64,000 nt of DNA from Streptomyces venezuelae ATCC 10712 (lineage in GTDB: Bacteria > Actinomycetota > Actinomycetes > Streptomycetales > Streptomycetaceae). The number at the start of each line of letters is the position of its first letter. The first letter of the stretch is position 1. Positions 6,783-15,437 of this stretch are shown here, one piece after another. The DNA is taken from positions 6,886,001-6,950,000 of the forward strand of contig NZ_CP029197.1 of NCBI RefSeq assembly GCF_008639165.1, written 5' to 3'. A model generated the notes under the pieces. It worked only from the letters and a program-made list of their open reading frames with translations. It was not told where the DNA came from and ran no database searches. The position numbers were made by a program, and so were the translations under genes.

Positions 6783-9700
6783 ATGCTGTTCGGAATCCTC
6801 GGTGAGACACGGGCCTGGTACGACGACGGGACCGAGGTTCCGCTGGGCGGTCCGGCCCGTCGCTCGCTGCTGGCCCTGCTGCTGGTCCGGCCCGGAGCGG
6901 TCGTGCCGGCGGACCGGCTCGCCGACGCCGCCGACCCGGACGGGGCGGTGTCCCCGCACGCCGTCCAGTCCCAGATCTCCCGACTGCGCAAGGCCCTCGG
7001 CTCCGGGGCCGTGATCGAACAGGCCGGGGCGGGCTACCGCATCCTGGTCGCGCCGGACGACGTCGACGCGGGCCGCTTCGAACGCCTGGCGGAGGAAGGG
7101 CGCGCCGCCCTGCGCGCAGGGAACCCCGCCGGCGCCCTCGCGCCGCTGCGCGAGGCGCTGGCCCTGTGGCGGGGGCCCGCCCTCGACGGCCTCGCCGACG
7201 GCGAGACCGCCGGGCCCGCCGCCGTACGCCTCGAGGAACACCGGCTCGGCGCCCTGGAGGACCGGATCGAGGCCGAGTGCCGACTGGGCGACCCGCGGGC
7301 CGTCATACCCGAGTTGCGCGAACTGGTCGGCCGGCACCCGCTGCGGGAGCGGCCGGCCGGACTACTGATGCGGGCGCTGGCCGCCGACGGCGGACAGGCC
7401 GCGGCGCTCATGGTGTACGAGGAGACCCGGCGGCGCCTTGCCGACGAACTCGGCGCCGATCCTTCGGCCGAACTCAGCGAACTCCACCGGGAGTTGCTGA
7501 GCGCCCACTCGGCTCCCGCGCCCGCCGCGCCGCCCGCGCAGCTGACGTCGTTCGTCGGCCGCGGCGACGAGGTGACCGAGGTCGCCGGCCTGCTGCGGGC
7601 GGCCCGGCTCGTCACGCTGATCGGCCCCGGCGGGGTCGGCAAGACCCGGCTGGCCATCGAGGTCTCCGGACGCCACGAGGCCGCGGCCGGCGACGTCTGC
7701 TTCGTGGAGCTGGCACCGCTGCGCGACGGCGCCGCCCTGCCACAGGCACTCCTGAGCGCGCTGGGCCTGCGGGAGAACGGCCTCGGCATCGGGGCGGGCG
7801 CGCGGAGTCCCGCCGACCGGCTCGCCGCCGCGCTCTCCGACCGGACGCTCCTGCTCGTCCTCGACAACTGCGAGCACGTGGTCGAGGAGGCCGCGGCGCT
7901 CGTCGCGCGGCTGCTCGCGGTCTGTCCACGACTGCGCGTCCTGACGACCAGCCGAGAGCCGCTCGGCATCACCGGCGAGAACCTCTGGCAGGTCAGGCCG
8001 CTCGACGGCGCCGCCGCCGTGCGCCTCTTCACCGACCGGGCCCGCGCCGCGCGGCGCGGCTTCACCGCCGACCAGCGGGTCGTCGGCCGGATCTGCGCGG
8101 CGCTCGACAACCTGCCGCTGGCCATCGAACTCGCGGCGGCCCGGGTCCGTACCCTCGACGTCGCCGACCTCGCGGCACGGCTCCACGACCGGCTTGGAGT
8201 CGGAGCCCGCGGCAGCCGCACGGCCGACGAGCGGCACCGGACCCTGCGCGCGGTGGTGGCCTGGAGCTGGGACCTGCTTTCCGCGCAGGAGCGGCGGGCC
8301 GCCCGCCGGTTCACGGTCTTCGCCGGCGGCGCGACGGCCGGGGCCGCGCCGCGGGTCTGCGCGACCGACGACGAGACGCTGGAGTCGCTCGTCGACAAAT
8401 CGCTCCTGGAGGTGGCGGGCGGCCGCTACCGGATGCTGGCGACGATCGCCGCGTACGCCTCGGAACGACTCGACGCCCCCGAGGACGAATCGACCCCTGC
8501 CGAACCCGCGCCCGGCGAGCGGGCCTCCGGTGAGGCGACCGCTGGGATCACTGCCGACCGCGCCTCCCGCGAGGGGGTCTGCACCGCCGACGCCTCCGCC
8601 GCGCGGGCCCTCACCGAACGGGACGTCGTCGAACGCGCCCACGGACAGTGGCTGCTGGAGCTGCTCCGGACCGCCGACCCCCACCTGCGGCGGGCCGAAC
8701 AGCTGGAGTGGCTGCCCGTCCTCGCCGCCGAGCACGGCAACCTCCTCGCGGCGGTACGCCGGACGGTCGACGCCCCGGACACGGCGGCGGGCCTGAGGCT
8801 GCTGGCCGCCGCCTCCACGTACCTCTGGATCCGGGGCGCCTCCGCCTCGGTCGCACCGTCGGCGATCGCGCTCCTGGACCAGCTGGACGGCGAGCCCCCG
8901 CCCGGCCTCGGCGAGGAGTACGTGCTGTGCGTGCTGCTCGCCGCCTCAGGCACCGCCGGGCGCCCGGTGTGGCAGCGCCACCGTACGAGCGCCGAGAAGG
9001 CACTCGCCGCCGCCTGGGCCGACGGGCGCACCGGCCGCCACCCCGTCGCCCTCCTCCTGTGGATGCTGCGCAGCGCGGGCGAGGCCGACCCGCGGAGCGC
9101 CTTCGCCCTCGTCTCGTCCCTGCACGACAGCCCCGAGCCGTGGGCGCGGGCGACCGCTCGGTACGTCTCCGGATTCGGCCCGCTCGGCGAAGGGGACACC
9201 GACCGCGCCGAACGCGCCTTCGGCACGGCCGCCGAGGACTTCCGCGCGCTCGGCGACCGGTGGGGCACCGCGCTCGCCCTGGACGCCCTCGCGGGCCTCG
9301 CCGCCGGGCGCGGCGACCTCGCCAGGGCGACCGCGCTGACCGACGAGGCCCTCGCGCTCACCGAGCGGATCGGCGCCCTCGAGGACAGCGCCGACCTGCT
9401 CGTCAACCGGGGCGACCAGCACATCGGCCGGGACCCGGGGTCGGCCCGCGCCGACTACGACAGGGCCGCCGCCCTCGCCCGCCGCGCCGGCAGCTCCACC
9501 GGCCTCGCGGCGGCCCTGCGCGGGCTCGGCGACACGGCCCTGCTCGCCGGGGACCCGGCCGGGGCGGAGCGCCTCTACACGGAAGCCCTCGAACGGGCCG
9601 ACCCGCACTGGATCAGGAGCGTCGGCACCCGGGTCCGTACCCTCGCGGGACTCGGCCGGATCGCCGAGGCGCGCGGCGACTCCGGCACGGCCCGCACCCG

Positions 9701-9821
9701 GTACCGCGAAGCGGGCGGGTCGGCCGCCGTCATGGGACCCGACACCCCGGGCGCGCTCCGCCTGCTGGGCCTCCCGGAGGACGTCGTGGCGAGCATCGCG
9801 GAGGCCGGTGAGGAGCGGTGA
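6783..9821 (+). CDS. SARP/AfsR-type regulator: winged helix, BTAD, NTPase and TPR domains
   Basis: A 1012-aa transcription activator. Residues 1-90 are an OmpR-like winged helix (LGGPARRSLLALLLVRPG, AVQSQISRLRKAL). Residues about 95-240 are the bacterial transcriptional activation domain (AGRFERLAEEGRAAL to ADELGADPSAELSELHRELL). From about 255 an NB-ARC/STAND ATPase follows with Walker A GPGGVGKTRLA (Lys287) and Walker B LLLVLDNCEHV. Residues about 680-1000 are TPR-like helices. The architecture matches large SARPs that activate secondary-metabolite or stress genes as ATP-driven switches. The ATG may head a leaderless mRNA. The FAD monooxygenase 45 bp downstream, with direct repeats in the gap, is the obvious candidate target. 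A low-complexity insert rich in Ala/Glu/Pro occurs around residues 560-610. Confidence 0.92.
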   Translation: MLFGILGETRAWYDDGTEVPLGGPARRSLLALLLVRPGAVVPADRLADAADPDGAVSPHAVQSQISRLRKALGSGAVIEQAGAGYRILVAPDDVDAGRFERLAEEGRAALRAGNPAGALAPLREALALWRGPALDGLADGETAGPAAVRLEEHRLGALEDRIEAECRLGDPRAVIPELRELVGRHPLRERPAGLLMRALAADGGQAAALMVYEETRRRLADELGADPSAELSELHRELLSAHSAPAPAAPPAQLTSFVGRGDEVTEVAGLLRAARLVTLIGPGGVGKTRLAIEVSGRHEAAAGDVCFVELAPLRDGAALPQALLSALGLRENGLGIGAGARSPADRLAAALSDRTLLLVLDNCEHVVEEAAALVARLLAVCPRLRVLTTSREPLGITGENLWQVRPLDGAAAVRLFTDRARAARRGFTADQRVVGRICAALDNLPLAIELAAARVRTLDVADLAARLHDRLGVGARGSRTADERHRTLRAVVAWSWDLLSAQERRAARRFTVFAGGATAGAAPRVCATDDETLESLVDKSLLEVAGGRYRMLATIAAYASERLDAPEDESTPAEPAPGERASGEATAGITADRASREGVCTADASAARALTERDVVERAHGQWLLELLRTADPHLRRAEQLEWLPVLAAEHGNLLAAVRRTVDAPDTAAGLRLLAAASTYLWIRGASASVAPSAIALLDQLDGEPPPGLGEEYVLCVLLAASGTAGRPVWQRHRTSAEKALAAAWADGRTGRHPVALLLWMLRSAGEADPRSAFALVSSLHDSPEPWARATARYVSGFGPLGEGDTDRAERAFGTAAEDFRALGDRWGTALALDALAGLAAGRGDLARATALTDEALALTERIGALEDSADLLVNRGDQHIGRDPGSARADYDRAAALARRAGSSTGLAAALRGLGDTALLAGDPAGAERLYTEALERADPHWIRSVGTRVRTLAGLGRIAEARGDSGTARTRYREAGGSAAVMGPDTPGALRLLGLPEDVVASIAEAGEER

Positions 9822-9844
9822 GCGCGCGGTGAGCCCGGGGTGAG
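9806..9844 (+). promoter_or_regulatory. Ladder of four heptamer direct repeats, candidate SARP binding site
   Basis: The hexamer GGTGAG occurs at 9807, 9817, 9828 and 9839, i.e. at steps of 10, 11 and 11 bp; three copies are CGGTGAG. SARP proteins are known to bind heptameric direct repeats with an 11-bp or 22-bp period. The ladder starts in the last SARP codons and ends 22 bp before the FAD monooxygenase ATG. Similar GGTGAGC copies precede the SARP gene. Confidence 0.5.
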
Positions 9845-9866
9845 GGCCCCCGGCGAAGCTCTGCCC

Positions 9867-11144
9867 ATGACGAACGCGCAGACGACGAACACGAAGAACC
9901 CGAACGCGAAGAACGCCGACACGACGAACGCGAACAAGAAGAACCCGAAGACCGGCAAGAACATCCACGTCCTGATCTCCGGCGCCTCCGTCGCGGGCCC
10001 CGCCCTCGCCCTCTGGCTCCACCGCCACGGCTTCGACGTCACGGTGGTCGAGCGCGCCCCGGCGCTCCGCGACGGCGGCTACGCCGTCGACTTCCGCGGC
10101 GAGGCGCACCTGACGGTCCTGCGCCGCATGGGCCTCCTGGACGCCGTCCGGGCCGCCAGGACGGGCATGGGCTCCATGTCGTACGTCAACAGCGCGGGCA
10201 AGCCGCAGGCGAAGCTGCCCGCCGACCTGTTCGCCGGAGACGTCGAGATCCTCCGTGGCGACCTCGCCCGCATCCTCCACGACGCGACCGAGAAGCACAC
10301 CGAGTACGTCTTCGGGGACTCCGTCACCTCGCTCACCGAGGACGCCGACGGCGTGACCGTCACCTTCGAGCGCGCCGCACCGCGCCGCTTCGACCTGGTC
10401 GTCGGCGCCGACGGACTCCACTCCACCACCCGCCGGCTCGCCTTCGGACCGGAGGAGCGGTTCGTGCGCCACCTGGGCGTGCACTGCGCGATCTTCACCA
10501 CCGCCAACCACCTCGGCCTCGACCACACCGGCCACGCCTACCGCACCGCCGGCAAGCTCGCCGCGCTCTACAGCGCCCGCCACAACGCCGAGGCCAAGGC
10601 CGTCTTCTACTTCGCCTCCGAGGCCCTGGACCTGGGCCGGCGCGACGTCGAGCGCCAGCAGGCGGTCCTCGCCGAGCAGTTCGCCGGCACCGGCTGGGAG
10701 TGCGACAGGCTGCTCCACGCCATGCGGCACGCGCCCGACTTCTACTTCGACTCGGTCGGCCAGGTCCGGATGGACTCCTGGTCCCGCGGCCGGGTCGCCC
10801 TGCTCGGCGACGCCGCCTACTGCCCCTCCTCGCTGTCCGGCATGGGCACCGGACTCGCCCTCGTCGGCGCGTACGTCCTGGCGGGCGAACTGGCCGCCGC
10901 GCACGGCGACCACCGGGTCGCGTTCGCCCGTTACGAGGAGGAGCTGCGGGAGTACGCCGAGGGCTGCCGGAAGATGGGCGACGGCGTCGCCCGGTTGATG
11001 GTCCCCGGCAGCCGCCTGATGGCCGGCCTCCTCAACCGCTACTACCAGCTCCTGCCCTATCTGCCGGGCAAGAACATGGCGGCCAGGATCGCCCGCAGGA
11101 CCGCGGAGAACATCACGCTGCGGGACTACGGGCAGGCCGGGTGA
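9867..11144 (+). CDS. FAD-dependent monooxygenase (PHBH/TetX-like fold)
   Basis: A 425-aa group A flavoprotein monooxygenase. After an unusual Asn/Thr/Lys-rich leader (residues 1-31, low complexity) comes the dinucleotide-binding strand HVLISGASVAGPALALWLHRHGFDVTVVER with a GxSxxG variant and acidic end. The DG motif region is RFDLVVGADGLHSTTRR and the GD motif is VALLGDAAYCPSSLSGMGTGLAL. Enzymes of this type hydroxylate aromatic polyketides, antibiotics or similar small molecules using NAD(P)H and O2. The ATG at 9867 gives a sensible N-terminus; an in-frame GTG at 9840 is possible, and neither has a strong ribosome site. It lies directly behind the SARP gene and its repeat ladder, suggesting a two-gene regulated unit. 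The substrate is unknown. Confidence 0.88.
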   Translation: MTNAQTTNTKNPNAKNADTTNANKKNPKTGKNIHVLISGASVAGPALALWLHRHGFDVTVVERAPALRDGGYAVDFRGEAHLTVLRRMGLLDAVRAARTGMGSMSYVNSAGKPQAKLPADLFAGDVEILRGDLARILHDATEKHTEYVFGDSVTSLTEDADGVTVTFERAAPRRFDLVVGADGLHSTTRRLAFGPEERFVRHLGVHCAIFTTANHLGLDHTGHAYRTAGKLAALYSARHNAEAKAVFYFASEALDLGRRDVERQQAVLAEQFAGTGWECDRLLHAMRHAPDFYFDSVGQVRMDSWSRGRVALLGDAAYCPSSLSGMGTGLALVGAYVLAGELAAAHGDHRVAFARYEEELREYAEGCRKMGDGVARLMVPGSRLMAGLLNRYYQLLPYLPGKNMAARIARRTAENITLRDYGQAG

Positions 11145-11187
11145 CCCCGCGCGGGGCCGTGCGCCCGGCCTGATCGGCAAGACACCG

Positions 11188-12393
11188 CTAGGAAGGTGTC
11201 GAGGACGCCTTGCGCAGCGTGTTGATGCAGGAGCTGATCGCCTCCTGGAGGGCCTCGAGGCGCTGGAGCATGTCGTCCTCGAAGATCTCCTCCTCAAGGA
11301 CCTCGTCGAGGGTCAGCTCCTCGAAGACCTTCGTCGCCTTCTGCAGACTGTTGTAGAACTTCGTCCGCCGCTCCTGGACGCGCAGCGCCGGATCCTCCTC
11401 GACGGCCTTGGCCACCAGGCCCTTGACGGTGTCGTAGGCCTCACCGGCCCACTCGCCCGCCTCCTCGGAGTCGTCGAGCTCGTCGAGGAGGGACAGGTGG
11501 CGCTCGGCCTCGGCCCGCAGCTCGGCCGGCGCGTCCACGGTCTGCCCGGCGGGGGTCTTGATCTGGCCGTTCTCGACGATCTGGCGCACGTAGCCGATGC
11601 GGTCGGCGGCCTTCGCCTCGCTCGCCACCGCCTTCTTCAGATCGTCGGTGCGCGCGATGGCACGGGCCATCTCGGTCTGCAGGGCCGGGTCCTCCTTCAT
11701 CCGGTCGAGCAGCGCGCCGCGGGCCGCCTCGGCCGTGCCCGGGTCCGCGAGGATCGCGGCCCGCAGCGCCGTCGGGTTCTCGGCGACCTCCAGGGCCTTC
11801 GTCGGCCGGATGCCCTCCGCCTCGGCCGCCGCCGTGATCGCCTGACCGCGCACGGACGTCGCGCTGTTGCGGGAGGTGTAGTACGAGAGCCAGACGTCCG
11901 CCTCGGGCAGCTCGATGTCCTCGCCCGGGACGAGCACCTCGAACTGCGGGACGAGACCGTCGTCGGCCGCCATGTCCCAGGCCTTGTAGTAGCGCATGAC
12001 CCGCTCCGGCGAGCAGCCCGCGAGCCGGGCGAAGGCCTTCGCGGAGACCTTCGTCGCGGCCGTACCCTCGGCGGGCTGGCCGCCGGGCCGGACGCTGCGC
12101 GCCACCTTGAGCGCGAAGGCCCAGCCGCCGGTGCGGGCGTAGACCCCGAAGTCCTCGGCGTCGCGGACGACGACGGGGTCGAGGTCGGCCGCGGCCACCT
12201 CCTCGGCGGCGGGCTCATCACCCGCCGGCTCCGACTCCGCCTGCGGCTCCGACCCCGGCGCGGGCTCCGTCTCGGTCTCCGCGTGGGGCGCGGCGGCCTG
12301 CGGGTCGGGCTGCTGGACCCAGAACTCCTCCGAGGTGTCGGCGGGCGCGGGGACGGCGGGGGAGGTGTCGGAAGGGTCGAGGGCGATGGTCAC
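11188..12393 (-). CDS. Unrecognised actinomycete protein with helix-turn-helix-like segment
   Basis: A 401-aa acidic protein that I cannot assign to a named family. Residues about 1-70 are Pro/Glu/Ala-rich and look disordered. Residues about 80-200 contain a helical block with KVSAKAFARLAGCSPERVMRYYKAW, which reads like a helix-turn-helix, and WLSYYTSRNSATS. The remainder is highly charged and predicted coiled-coil-like (QERRTKFYNSLQKATKVFEELTLDEVLEEEIFEDDMLQRLEALQEAI). No signal peptide or membrane segment is seen. The GTG at 12393 is preferred because GGAG lies 8 nt upstream; another in-frame GTG at 12402 overlaps that site. It converges on the FAD monooxygenase. A DNA-binding role is conjecture. 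Confidence 0.75.
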   Translation of the reverse strand: MTIALDPSDTSPAVPAPADTSEEFWVQQPDPQAAAPHAETETEPAPGSEPQAESEPAGDEPAAEEVAAADLDPVVVRDAEDFGVYARTGGWAFALKVARSVRPGGQPAEGTAATKVSAKAFARLAGCSPERVMRYYKAWDMAADDGLVPQFEVLVPGEDIELPEADVWLSYYTSRNSATSVRGQAITAAAEAEGIRPTKALEVAENPTALRAAILADPGTAEAARGALLDRMKEDPALQTEMARAIARTDDLKKAVASEAKAADRIGYVRQIVENGQIKTPAGQTVDAPAELRAEAERHLSLLDELDDSEEAGEWAGEAYDTVKGLVAKAVEEDPALRVQERRTKFYNSLQKATKVFEELTLDEVLEEEIFEDDMLQRLEALQEAISSCINTLRKASSTPS

Positions 12394-12566
12394 CGAGAGC
12401 ACTCCGGAAGGTCGGGTACGAGAACTGCGGCCGACAGCCTATACGCACCCCTTGATGACGGTTCGTCCTCTTCCACGCGGCGGGCGCGGGAAAAAGCGTT
12501 GGCGCGGCGGACGGTCGACGCACAGGATGCTGCCATGACCTACGGAATCGAGTCCCACCCCGCGCG

Positions 12567-14507
12567 ATGAGCGCGCCGTACGAGCGCACGACGCTCGCAC
12601 CCTCCCTCCACGCGTACGCCAAGGGCCTGCGCGACGCCGCACCCCACGCTCCCCTTCCCCAGGGCGGCCTTCCGCTGCCCGAGGGCGCGCGCCCGTCGCG
12701 TGACCCGGCCACCGCGCACCTCACGGCCCCCGTCCTCACCACCCGCGAGGCCCGCCTCGCCGTCCCCGCGCTCGTCCGCCCCTTCCTCACCGCCCCGGAC
12801 CCCGAGCGGGCCGCCGTGGAGCTGGAGCGGGTGCTCGCCGCGACCCCCGCCCGTGAGCGGGCCGTCTTCGCGGCCCTCACCGCGATCCCCCTGCCGGGCG
12901 AGCCCGCCCACCGGGACCGGGCCCGCGCACTCGCGCGGTGCCTGACCCGGCACGGGACGACCGTCCGCGCCGTGGCCGCGGGCCTCGGCCTCCTGACCCG
13001 GCTCGGCGAGCCCGAGGACGTGCCGTACCTGCGCACCCTCGGTCTCCTCGACGGCCTCGGCCGCCACGCCGTCACCGCCCTTGAGGGCCTGGACCGGCAG
13101 GCCGCCGCCGTGCTGTGGCTGGTCCACTTCGCCCGCGGCGACGCCCTGAGACGAGTCACCGACGCGCTGGCCGCCGACGACGGGACCGCCGTACGCGAAC
13201 GGCTCTCCGGGCTTTCTTACGCCCCACGGGACCTCGGCCCCGAGCACGCCCGGCGCCTCGCGGAAGCCCTCGACCTGCCCGCGCTCCTGCGCCGGGAGCC
13301 GGACCGCCCCGAACTCCTCGTCCAAGCGCTGCGCCTCCTCACTCGGATGGGCAGCGGCCGCGGCTACCAGGACGAGCTGCGCAGGTACGACGGCGCCGTC
13401 GACCTGTACGAGGCGGTGGCCGCCCGCACCCACGAACTGCCCCCGCTCCTCGACCACCGCGCCCGCCTGGTCACCCTTGCCCAGGGCCTCCACAGCGGCC
13501 CCGCGCACCTGCTGCCCTGGCCGCCGGGGCGCAGACGGGAACTGATGGCGCTGCTGCTGTCCGCCGTGGGGGACACGGCGGAGCCCGGGGACCGCACGGC
13601 GCCCGGAGTCGTCGCCGCGCCCGGGGACCTCGCGGCGCCCGGGGCCGTCGTCGCCGCGCCTGCGGACGTCACCCCGCCCGGGGTCGTCACCGAACCCGGC
13701 GTCGTCACCGAACCCGGGGACGTTCCCGCGCCCGGGGACCGGCACCGCGCCGACTGGATCGGCCGTGCCGTACGGCAGCTCCGGGCCGCCCGGCCCCAGG
13801 AGGCCGCCGGTGCACCGCGCCTCCGGATCGAGGTCGCCGTCGCCGACCCCAATGACCCGGACGGCGTCGAGACCCGCCTCCTCGTCGATGGGCGGCCCCT
13901 CGTCCCCGTGGCCTTCGAACGGGGCCCCGGCGAACCGCCCGAGCGCCTCCTGGCCAACGGCGCCCTGCGGGCCGGGCCCGAACCCCGCGAGGTGCGGATC
14001 GCCGAGGCGTACTGCACCGAGGGCTGCTGCGGCGCGCTCCACGTCACCGTGCGGCGCGAGGGCGCCCACGTGGTCTGGGACGGCTGGCGGAGGCCGGGCG
14101 CCCCGAGCGGATGGCCCGACCTCCCCGCGTACCGCTTCGACGCCGACGCGTACGACGCCGAGATCGCCCGCGCCGAGCGGGACCAGAGCTGGAGCTGGCC
14201 GGCCCGCCGCACCGCGTGGCTGATCGGCGCGGGGCTGCGCGAGCGCCCGGAGCTGCTCACCCGCTGGGGGCTGCGGCGCGGCTGGATCTCCACGGACCAC
14301 TGGTCGCCGGAGACGACCGTGGTCACCTTCCACGGCCCGCCGGCGGCCGACGGCGAGACGGCCGACGGCGCCGGGACCGGGCAGGGGGAACGGCAGTTCC
14401 TCTGGTACCTCCCCGACGACGGAACCCCACCGGAGACACGGGCCGAAGCCGCCCTGCGGCGCCTCGCCGAGGAGGACCCCAGGGGGTACGCGCGGGCGTC
14501 CGGGTGA
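12567..14507 (+). CDS. Unrecognised 646-aa protein with a Pro-Gly repeat linker
   Basis: No named family is recognised. Residues about 1-335 are Leu/Ala/Arg-rich helical repeats resembling HEAT-like solenoids. Residues about 338-391 are a low-complexity linker built of TAPG/AAPGD/TEPGD units. Residues about 395-646 form a different domain with beta strands (RIEVAVADPNDPDGVETRLLVDGRPLVP), a Cys-rich patch AYCTEGCCGALHVTV and Trp-rich segments (WDGWRRPG, WSWPARRTAWLIGAG, WISTDHWSPE). The Cys trio CTEGCC could bind metal or form disulfides. There is no signal peptide. Codon bias fits a real gene over its full length. The ribosome site is weak. It is divergent from the 11188-12393 gene. Confidence 0.78.
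   Translation: MSAPYERTTLAPSLHAYAKGLRDAAPHAPLPQGGLPLPEGARPSRDPATAHLTAPVLTTREARLAVPALVRPFLTAPDPERAAVELERVLAATPARERAVFAALTAIPLPGEPAHRDRARALARCLTRHGTTVRAVAAGLGLLTRLGEPEDVPYLRTLGLLDGLGRHAVTALEGLDRQAAAVLWLVHFARGDALRRVTDALAADDGTAVRERLSGLSYAPRDLGPEHARRLAEALDLPALLRREPDRPELLVQALRLLTRMGSGRGYQDELRRYDGAVDLYEAVAARTHELPPLLDHRARLVTLAQGLHSGPAHLLPWPPGRRRELMALLLSAVGDTAEPGDRTAPGVVAAPGDLAAPGAVVAAPADVTPPGVVTEPGVVTEPGDVPAPGDRHRADWIGRAVRQLRAARPQEAAGAPRLRIEVAVADPNDPDGVETRLLVDGRPLVPVAFERGPGEPPERLLANGALRAGPEPREVRIAEAYCTEGCCGALHVTVRREGAHVVWDGWRRPGAPSGWPDLPAYRFDADAYDAEIARAERDQSWSWPARRTAWLIGAGLRERPELLTRWGLRRGWISTDHWSPETTVVTFHGPPAADGETADGAGTGQGERQFLWYLPDDGTPPETRAEAALRRLAEEDPRGYARASG
13579..13740 (+). repeat. In-frame imperfect tandem repeat encoding a Pro-Gly-Val linker
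   Basis: Roughly 15-18-bp units of the form GCGCCCGGGG-x-GTC recur about ten times, giving APG(V/D)V peptides. This is a coding minisatellite inside the 646-aa protein. Confidence 0.65.
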
Positions 14508-14603
14508 TCCGTACCGCCGTCCCGGTGATCGTCAGTGGTCCACTCCAACGGCGGTTTTCCACAGGGGTGGTGACGCCGCCGGGCGGCGCGTACGGTGCCA
14601 GAC

Positions 14604-15437
14604 ATGAAGATCCTCATCAGCGCCGACATGGAGGGCGCGACCGGTGTCACCTGGCCCGCCGACGTGCTGCCCGGCACGCCCCAGTGGGAGCGGTGCCGCT
14701 CGATGTTCACCTCCGATGTGAACGCGGCGGTGCTCGGCTTCTTCGACGGCGGCGCGGACGAGGTCCTCATCAACGAAGCGCACTGGTCCATGCGGAACCT
14801 GCTCCTGGAGCGGCTCGACGAGCGGGCCGAGATGCTCACCGGGAAGCACAAGTCGCTGTCCATGGTCGAGGGCGTGCAGCACGGGGACGTCGACGGCATC
14901 GCCTTCGTCGGGTACCACACCGGAGCCGGCGCCGAGGGGGTCCTCGCCCACACCTATCTCGCCAACTCGATCACCGGCGTCTGGCTCAACGGCGAGCGGG
15001 CCAGCGAGGGCCTGCTCAACGCCCATGTGGTCGCGGAGTACGGCGTCCCCGTCGTCCTCGTCACCGGCGACGACCTGACCTGCGAGGACGCCCTCGGATA
15101 CGCCCCCGAGGCGCCCAAGGTCGCCGTCAAGGACCACGTCTCGCGGTACGCGGCGGTGTGCCGGACCCCGGCGAGAACCGCCGCCGACATCCGCGCGGCG
15201 GCGAAGACCGGCGCCGCGCTCGCCGTGCGCCACGAACCGGTCCGCGGCGGCCCCTTCACGGTGGAGCTGGAATTCGACGCCGAGCACCTGGGCGCGGCCG
15301 CCACGGTGGTTCCCGGCGTGGCGCGCGCCGCCGAGCGGCGCGTCGCGTACACCAGCGGGACGATGTACGAGGCAATTCGCACGTTCAAGGCGGTCACGAC
15401 CATCGTCTCGGCCGCGGTGGAGGAGCAGTATGGCTGA
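14604..15437 (+). CDS. M55 family D-aminopeptidase (DppA-like)
   Basis: A 277-aa zinc peptidase of the DppA type, a family known to release D-amino acids from D-Ala-Gly-type peptides. Visible zinc ligands are Asp8 and Glu10 (ISADMEGATG), His60 (INEAHWSMRN) and His105 (VGYHTGAG), at almost the same positions as in Bacillus DppA. The ATG at 14604 is used; an in-frame GTG at 14595 would only add three residues, and no clear ribosome site is visible. Its last codons overlap the M20 gene by 8 nt, so the two are translationally coupled. It heads a four-gene peptidase operon. There is no signal peptide, so it acts on cytoplasmic peptides. The native substrate, possibly murein-derived D-peptides, is inferred. 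Confidence 0.88.
   Translation: MKILISADMEGATGVTWPADVLPGTPQWERCRSMFTSDVNAAVLGFFDGGADEVLINEAHWSMRNLLLERLDERAEMLTGKHKSLSMVEGVQHGDVDGIAFVGYHTGAGAEGVLAHTYLANSITGVWLNGERASEGLLNAHVVAEYGVPVVLVTGDDLTCEDALGYAPEAPKVAVKDHVSRYAAVCRTPARTAADIRAAAKTGAALAVRHEPVRGGPFTVELEFDAEHLGAAATVVPGVARAAERRVAYTSGTMYEAIRTFKAVTTIVSAAVEEQYG

Noticed and set aside
6783..11144. A natural-product biosynthetic gene cluster around the SARP gene
   Set aside because: Only one FAD monooxygenase is linked; there is no PKS, NRPS, terpene or RiPP core gene in the window.
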